Part shown: piece by piece, positions 58,267-64,000 of the stretch
Position numbering within the stretch: the first letter of the stretch is position 1
Layout: every line of letters begins with the position of its first letter
From: Mauremys mutica
Taxonomy: Eukaryota > Chordata > Testudines > Geoemydidae
NCBI RefSeq assembly: GCF_020497125.1
Contig: NC_059081.1
Coordinates: 63,322,768 to 63,386,767, forward strand
Length of the DNA: 64,000 nucleotides
Direction of reading: 5' to 3'
Notes under the pieces: model-generated
What the model was told of the DNA's origin: nothing
Databases searched by the model: none
What the model saw: only the letters and a program-made list of their open reading frames with translations
Position numbers and translations under genes: made by a program

Positions 58267-58559
58267 GGTCTGGTCTACACGGGGTTAGCAGGGGGAGGGT
58301 TTGATGTAAGATACACAACTTCAGCTACAGGAATAGCGTAGTTGAATTCGACGTATCTTATTTTGACTTACCTCCCGTCCTCATGGTGCGGGATCGACGG
58401 CCATGGCTCACCTCGTCAACTCCGCTACCGCTGCTCACCCTGGTGGAGTTCCGGAGTCGACGGGAGTGCGTTCGGGGATCAATATATCACGTCTAGATAT
58501 ATCAATCCCCGATAAATCGATCGCTATCCACCGATCTGGTGGGTAGTCTTGATGTACCC
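58267..58559. mobile_element. PIF/Harbinger-like MITE, family 1 (293 bp)
   Basis: Perfect TTA target on both sides (58264-58266 and 58560-58562). Ends GGTCTGGTCTACACGGGG and TAGTCTTGATGTACCC. It is the reverse complement of the copy at 41921-42213 with the same length, and holds the same palindromic centre (ctccgctaccgctgctcacc..tggtggagttccggagtcga in part). It interrupts a CR1 tail. Confidence 0.92.
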
Positions 58560-58575
58560 TTAGAGGTACATCCAG

Positions 58576-58662
58576 GCCCAGCTCCTAAAAAGTAGTTAGG
58601 GACCTAATTCCCTTTTAAATCATCAGGAGTTAGGTGCCTAAATACCATTGAGGATCTGGGCT
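58576..58662. mobile_element. Short palindromic MITE in CR1 (87 bp)
   Basis: Gcccagctcctaaaaagtag ... ggtgcctaaataccattgag, gatctgggct, flanked by CCAG on both sides (58572-58575 and 58663-58666), splitting the CR1 text 'acatccagtcttgattt'. Same family as 33512-33599. It is one of the few copies where the boundaries can be read directly from the interrupted host. Confidence 0.8.
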
Positions 58663-59479
58663 CCAGTCTTGATTTAATGACTTCAAGTGCTGGAGAATCA
58701 ACCTCATCCTTAAATTGTTCCAATGACTAATTACCCTCACTGTTAAAAATGTGCACCTTATTTTTAGTCTGAATTTTTAGGGTGATTTTCTCCTTTCTGA
58801 CAGACGGACAGAGGTAGAGCGAATGAGCACACAAGCCACTGTGATAGGTGGCAATAGTTTTGATTTTCTGTTCATTTAGGTTGAGTAGATATACTTTGTT
58901 ACACTAAACTATACTACATGAGGGGAAAGAAATATATAGTATTGTACTGCTAACTAGAGCTGGGTGATAAATGCTTTTATCATCCTAGGAAACCTTTTGA
59001 GATTTTTTTCCCCATCCTGACTCAGAATGAAAAGTCAAAATCTTGAAAATGTTTGTTAGCCAACAATCACAAAATCAATCATTCGATCAGTTTGGATCTA
59101 TCAAATAGTTTAGTTTCAAAAAAATTTTTTTTTATTTTAACTCTTTTAAAAACTACAGTAAGCTTAAATTTTGAAACAAAGTCATTTTGAACTAAAACTC
59201 AGAAATTTTCTTTTAAAAATATCAAAACAGGTCATTGTGCCAACTTGGAATTTTTTTTCGAAAGAAGACATTTATCAAAACGGACTCCTTCCTGTGAACT
59301 GTTTTGGTTTAGATGAATCAGCATTTTCCAAAGAAAAGCCATATTATTGACAAAAATCCCATCCTGCTCTTCCATTAGCATAGTGTAATGCTCTCCATTT
59401 CATACCAATGGACTTCACTGATGATGATTTTTCAACATAAGAAATAGCTGGAAGATTCCAAACAGGAAGAGACTATTAC

Positions 59480-60465
59480 AAGGCCCAATAAAATTGGCAG
59501 TTTTTCAAAGAGATACTATTAAGGGAACAAGAGCAAACTATCCCACTGCGTAGGAAAGATAGGAAGTATGGGCAGAGGCCACTCTGGCTTAACCAGGAGA
59601 TCTTCAATGATCTGAAAATCAAAAAAGAGTCCTACAAAAATTGGAAACTAGGTCAAATTACAAAGGATGAATATAAACAAACAATTCAAGCATGTAGGGA
59701 CAGAATTAGAAAGGCCAGTGCACAAAATAAGATTAAACTAGCTAGAGACATAGAAGAGTAACAAGAAAACATTCTACAAATACATTAGAAGCAAGAGGAG
59801 GACCAAGGACAGAGTAGGGCCACTCGATGAGGGGTGGGGGGAAGACAATAAAAGAAAATGTGGAAATAGCAGCAGAAAGGGGGAGGAATAGCTCAGTGGT
59901 TTGAGCATTGGCCTGCTAAACTCAGGATTGTGAGGTCAATCCTTGAGGGGGCCATTTAGGGATGTGGGGCAAAAATCTTTTAGGGACAGTACATGGGCCT
60001 GCTGTGAAGGCAGGGGACTGGACTCAAGGACCTTTCAAGGTCCCTTCCAGTTTTATGAGATAGATATATCTCCATATTAAAACTAAATGACCTTTTTGTT
60101 TCAGTTTTTACCAGAAAGGTTAGTAGCAACTGGACATGTAACATAACCAACACCAGTGAAAATGAGATAGGAGCTAAAGCTAAAATAGGGAAAGAACAAG
60201 TTAAAAATTACTTAGACAAGTTAGATGTCTTCAAGTCAGCAGGGCCTGATGAAATACATCTTAGATTACTCAAGGAGCTGACTGAGGAGATTTCTGAGCC
60301 ATTTCATGATTATCTTCAAGAACTCATGGAAGATGGGAGAGGACTGGAAGAGGGCAAATATAGTGCCAATCTATACAAAGGGGAATAAAGACAACCTGGG
60401 AAATTTCAGACCCTTCAGTTTAACTTCAGTACCTAGAAAGATAACGGATCAAATAATCAATTTGT
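59480..60465 (+). mobile_element. CR1 LINE ORF2 fragment (endonuclease-RT linker and RT start), SINE-interrupted
   Basis: Translation in pieces gives [20 protein letters not shown], then [23 protein letters not shown] text (actual [15 protein letters not shown]), then after the SINE VKNYLDKLDVFKSAGPDEI, LLKELTEEISEPF and DWKRANIVPIYTKGNKDNLG, NFRPFSLTSVPRKITDQII. These are the conserved N-terminal RT blocks of CR1. Stops and frameshifts (for example a stop near 59760) make it dead. Unlike most CR1 copies it lacks its 3' end, stopping abruptly near 60465. Confidence 0.88.
59879..60070 (+). mobile_element. tRNA-derived, CR1-tailed SINE
   Basis: Head gggggaggaatagctcagtg, gtttgagcattggcctgcta, then aactcaggattgtgaggtcaatcc (B box region), an internal gggacagtacatgggcctgc stretch and tail aaggtcccttccagtttta, tgagatagatata. 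It is inserted into the CR1 ORF2 fragment, whose coding text resumes with ctaaatgacctttttgtttc. More diverged than the copy at 50350. Confidence 0.93.
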
Positions 60466-61455
60466 ACTTTTCAGTTATTTTCATAAAGAAAGATGGTCAC
60501 TGGTAACCATTAAAACATGTTATCTGCAATTAAATGTAGCCGTTATGTTACATTTGTTGCTTCTTTTTGGTAACCAGCAGGATATACAATATCTACAGAC
60601 ATTTACTGAAGCAATTATATAGCTTAATTTATTCAGATGCTTAGTTTTTCTATTTTTTATCAGTTACAAAATGGTGAATGATGCATCTTTTACTTACTAG
60701 ATGATTAATTTTTATTTATGATCCGTGTCAAGTTTTAATTAGATGGAAATTAAAATCTGATTAAAAATAAACACTTTTTTTTTTACTAAATAAAACTACC
60801 TTAAACGTGTTGGATACATAAGAAAAAGTTTGTCAAAGCACATTTTGCATTTAAAACTAACTGCTTTATTAAACAAAGGAGGTATTATCCATAGTTAATT
60901 AATTGAACGGCTTGTTTCTGGTCACCATATCCTTCTTGATTTTAGTACTAGTAGATCTCTCTCTCCCACACCTTCTTTTTTATTCATAGATTGCAAGAGG
61001 AAAACAATATTCCTTGCTTTTTCAACTCCCAATTGGTTTCTTAACATTGAATGAACTAGTCATTGAACTGAATTAGATGAATAAACTGAAATGGAGAAAT
61101 ATTCTCTTTGCACTGGCAAAAAGGGCTACTGCTGTCAAAAGCTGTTAGCACTTCAAACACACTTCTTTCAAGTGCTTAGCCAGTGACTTCAAGCAGTTCA
61201 GGGTTTGACTTTCTTAAAAACTAGGCAGCAAACTTGTACCATTTAATAGTTTTTGTATTTTATTTTAATAGATTAGAATAAATTTAGGCCTTAACATAGA
61301 TTGTCAATTTGAAATTTCAGTGTAAACAGGTTTATTTTTTAAAAATAAACCTGGATTTAAATATTTAAAAATCTGATTTTTTTTAAAGTATCACCAATTT
61401 GTATTCATCTTGTCTCAAAGTGACATGATAATAGGATACGGGGGACTTTGTTCTA

Positions 61456-62443
61456 GGGCTTGTCTATATGGAGAGTTAGTGCACAGCAAGTTGGGGTGTA
61501 AATCGACAGCGCACTAGCCTTCCATGAACTAACTGGCCCTGAGAACCCTGCTACCACACGCGAAAAGCTCCCTAGTTACCTTTGACATGAGTGCGTTTAT
61601 TGCAAAGAAGCAGGGTCCGCATGGTGACTTAGGGGAGGGCTACACTTGCAGATGTAGAGCGCTTTGAGTTAAACCAGCCTTCGTAGAGCGCAATAGGGAA
61701 AGCGCTGCAGTGTGTCCACACTGACAGCTGCCAGCGCACTGGTGTGGCCACATTAGCAGCTCTTGCAACGGCCACAGAGAGCAGTGCATTATGGTAGCTA
61801 TCCCAGCATGCAAGTGGCTGCAACGTGCTTTTCAAATGAGGGGGTGCGGTGTGACAGGGAATGCATTGTGTGTATGTGGGGGGAGAGAGAGAGTGGGTTT
61901 CTGGGGGGCTGAGAGCATGTCAGCATGCTGTCTTGTGGGTTCAGACAGCAATAGACCCCTCCCCCCTGCCCCTCTCTCTCTCTCCCACACAGCATTCCAC
62001 AGTAATGGTTGCTTTGTCTCGGAGCAGATAAGCACGCTGGCTTTCAGAAACAGAGCTTTCAAAGGGCATATCGGCATGCCTGCAGTAATTCCAAAACAGT
62101 GAGAGGGGCCACTTGACTTAAGGGGATTATGGGACGTTTCCGGAGACTGATCAGAGTGCAGTAATGCAATGCCTTGTTCACACTGATGCCAGGGTGTTTC
62201 AGCCAATGCGCACCAAGTGTTAATCTTCTCAGCAAGGTGGAGTACCAGGAGCGCTCTAGCCCTGGATTCAGAGCACTCTATGTGCCTTGCCAGTGTGGAC
62301 GGGGTAGTGGGCTAGGACACCCGGGGCTGCTTTAATGTGCTCTAACTAGCAAGTGTAGCCAAGCCCCTAGTGTGCAGAAAGCTAGTGTGCAGTAGATTTA
62401 CACCCCAACTTGCTGTGCACTAACTCAACACATGGATAAGCCC
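61456..62443. mobile_element. MITE family 3, split by a second MITE
   Basis: The outer ends GGGCTTGTCTATATGG..AGTTAGTGCACAGCAAGTTG and CAACTTGCTGTGCACTAACT..ACATGGATAAGCCC are clear inverted repeats of nearly 50 bp (ggggtgtaaat / atttacacccc adjoin them). The outer element is only about 245 bp once the 736-bp insertion at 61632-62367 is removed. A relative is at about 54611-54797. Confidence 0.85.
61632..62367. mobile_element. Inner MITE-type element (736 bp)
   Basis: Left end GGGGAGGGCTACACTTGCAG and right end CTAGCAAGTGTAGCCAAGCCCC are inverted repeats (core GGCTACACTTGC). Subterminal 'gtagagcgctttgagttaaa' and 'gcgctgcagtgtgtccacac' pair with 'gagcgctctagccctggatt'-type text on the right. 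A GA-rich tract lies at about 61881-61895, matched by TC-rich text at about 61970-61990. It carries overlapping frames (up to 124 codons) with no transposase motif, so it is non-autonomous. Confidence 0.8.
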
Positions 62444-62713
62444 TTTGCCTCCAGAGTCTTCCCACTTCATAAGAGATATGAGTTAGTAAAAGATCTCAGC
62501 CCGTATTTCCTTCCAGGAATGCTGCCTTCCTAAACAAGGAATATGGAAACCTTCATTGTGTTGTGTGTTCTCCCTCTTCATTCTTTGCTTAAGCTCTGCT
62601 AGGCAGCATTGTCTGAATCGCAGCCAGTCTGACTCATAGAACGATAGGGTTAGAAGGGACCACAAGGGCCATATGGTTATTGACCCTGAGTCCCTCAATA
62701 TCCACTGGCAAAG

Positions 62714-63733
62714 TGTTCACCGTTGGTAACTACAATGGTTATCATGCCTGACAAACTCACTATGCATAACACCCTTTTGTCATAATATTTATCTAAAGAG
62801 TATCTTGTAAGCTACCATATGGAAACTGGTGACACTCTGGTCATTAATATTCTTGTGTGAAATACGTTGAGTCCAAGCAATCCAAGCAGAGATGATAAGC
62901 AGGTCTGTCCTAGAGAAAGGAAGGTATATGGACCGGTCCGCCAGCATCAAGCTTTGCGAGCCAATGGATAACGTATTTGCCTCTGTGGTAAACAGAGTTA
63001 TCAAGCTAAATAGGTGAAGGAGAAAACAGCATGGCCTGATTACAAGCAAAAGACATAAATAGAGTAATCAAACCAGCAGGAAAAGGGCCCCAGCTTGCTG
63101 GAAAACAAAAGAGCGTGACTGGAGTCTGAACCCCAGGCTCTGAAGGCAAAGACAACGAAGACATTCTGGTTATCCATCACTCAAGGGACCAAGAGACCTG
63201 TGCTCTTTGAATCTGTGAAAGATGGAATCCCGCAGACATGTGGGTTGAGGAGGATGAGAAATGACTCAGTGAGAAATTGCCTGAAACCACGATTGTGATC
63301 CGCTATGTTGTAGACACGGGCAAGCGTGTTTTACTTGTAACCACTGTCTGTTTCTATTATCCTTGGTTACTATCACTTAAATCACCGTTCTTTATTAATA
63401 AACCTTTGTTTGGTTTTAGCATAAAATCATCTCAGGGCGGTGTATTAAAGTGCAGGCCCTCTGCTAAATTAACAGGCTGAGGTGCGCACTCTCTCTCTGG
63501 AGGCAGTGGACTTGGTAGTTTGTGTGTGTTCAATGTTAGGGGCCGGATACTGCTCTTCCAGGGGGGTTGGGAACTAGACAGTAACCCGCAATGCCAGGCT
63601 GAGACTGGCAGAGTCTCAAGGAGTTTGCTGGGGAGGTAGACAAACCGCTGACACACAGTTTAAGCTCCTGTAAAGCTTTCTCTTGCTGAGGCAGAGGGTA
63701 ATACAGTGGCTTACAGTTCTGGACGCCGTGACA
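62714..63733 (+). mobile_element. Solo LTR (about 1.02 kb), antisense to PTH2R
   Basis: It begins TGTTCACCGTTGGTAACTAC and ends CTGGACGCCGTGACA. A polyadenylation signal (ttattaataaacctttg, about 63393) and a downstream U5-like region support plus orientation. Flanks CAAAG and AAACA do not match well, so the edges are provisional. No internal retroviral sequence. A 98-codon minus frame at its right end is not a gene. Confidence 0.6.
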
Positions 63734-64000
63734 AAACATCCCAATGGCCAACGTCAGTGATACCGAAGCAGAGGAATTGTGATGAGAATGCCATCTGCTA
63801 AAGAAGACTGGATGGCCAAATTCAAAGCACATTGAAATAAAATCTCTGGCTCAAGTAAATCCAGAGGTAACACAAGACACTCTGGGCCAGATGCTGTTCT
63901 CCACTGCATGGGTGTACCTCTGGAATAACTCCATCAGCAGGGTGACTCCACGGATACATTAGTGCAACAGAGATCACAATCTCTCCTTGCTTAGTAAAAG

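Larger units (their letters stand above)
58129..58781 (-). mobile_element. CR1 3' end interrupted by two younger elements
   Basis: CR1 tail text starts at 58129 (cagatttaaaggccagaagggacc, tctagtctgacctcctgcat, gagaatttcaccca), breaks at 58266, resumes for 13 bases (gaggtacatccag), breaks again, then continues 'ccagtcttgatttaatgac ... tggagaatc..cct ... ctcactgttaaaaatgtgc'. The pieces rejoin in proper order when the insertions at 58267-58559 and 58576-58662 are removed. Confidence 0.85.
55547..64000 (-). other. PTH2R intron, partial (at least 8.4 kb)
   Basis: Non-coding for PTH2R as far as I can see. It holds a MIR-like relic (57061-57250), an interrupted CR1 (58129-58781), a CR1 with SINE (59480-60465), nested MITEs (61456-62443) and an LTR (62714-63733). 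Stretches 55547-57060, 57251-58128, 58782-59479, 60466-61455 and 63739-64000 have no recognised feature, apart from a CR1-tail-like scrap near 62635-62675. Confidence 0.7.

Noticed and set aside
62789..63049. Minus-strand 86-codon frame with hydrophobic start, considered as the missing upstream PTH2R exon
   Set aside because: It does not match PTH2R TM4 or any class B receptor segment and lies inside an LTR.

Overview
This window is nuclear DNA from a vertebrate, most likely a hidden-necked (cryptodiran) turtle. The lineage call rests on its repeats: three tRNA-headed SINEs whose tails match the 3' end of CR1 (the turtle Pol III/CR1-tailed SINE type), several CR1 LINE fragments, many solo retroviral-type LTRs, and abundant hAT and PIF/Harbinger-like MITEs. 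Bacterial-style operons, CRISPR arrays and phage genes are absent, and almost all open reading frames are chance or lie inside repeats.

The one gene I can identify with confidence is PTH2R, the parathyroid hormone 2 receptor, a class B (secretin-type) G-protein-coupled receptor. Its last five coding exons lie on the minus strand at 55480-55546, 46868-46962, 40828-40966, 39816-39857 and 38816-39211. They run from extracellular loop 2 through TM5, TM6, TM7, helix 8 and the cytoplasmic tail to the stop codon. All have GT-AG splice sites and compatible phases. The upstream exons (signal peptide, hormone-binding ectodomain, TM1-TM4) are not visible and should lie beyond base 64000.

Bases 1-38815 are downstream of PTH2R. 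They hold solo LTRs (3597-4419, 16817-17869 and 27903-28953, plus older copies), an LTR nested inside an LTR (7205-8708), hAT MITEs with exact 8-bp target duplications (13874-14365, 18157-18277, 19002-19115, 23076-23375), a CR1 with an (AT)30 tract (21688-23060), a SINE (36546-36728) and several palindromic elements. Two short minus-strand segments (4725-4797 and 16179-16343) look like possible spliced exons that I cannot assign.

The PTH2R introns are heavily invaded. The 5.9-kb intron holds a foldback hAT transposon (43812-46597) whose transposase is split by a solo LTR (44964-46134), plus another LTR and a MITE. The 8.5-kb intron holds a SINE, a CR1 3' end, a retroelement 3' module with a 12-bp target duplication, and MITEs. 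The partial intron from 55547 holds CR1s interrupted by SINE and MITE insertions, a MITE within a MITE, and an LTR. All three LTRs in the introns lie antisense to PTH2R.

Nothing here is a clear new molecular system. The most interesting signals are the foldback hAT carrying an inverted copy of its own transposase C-terminal domain, the repeat module with a hammerhead-ribozyme-like core, the chains of nested insertions that give a relative chronology of transposon activity, and the two unassigned exon candidates.
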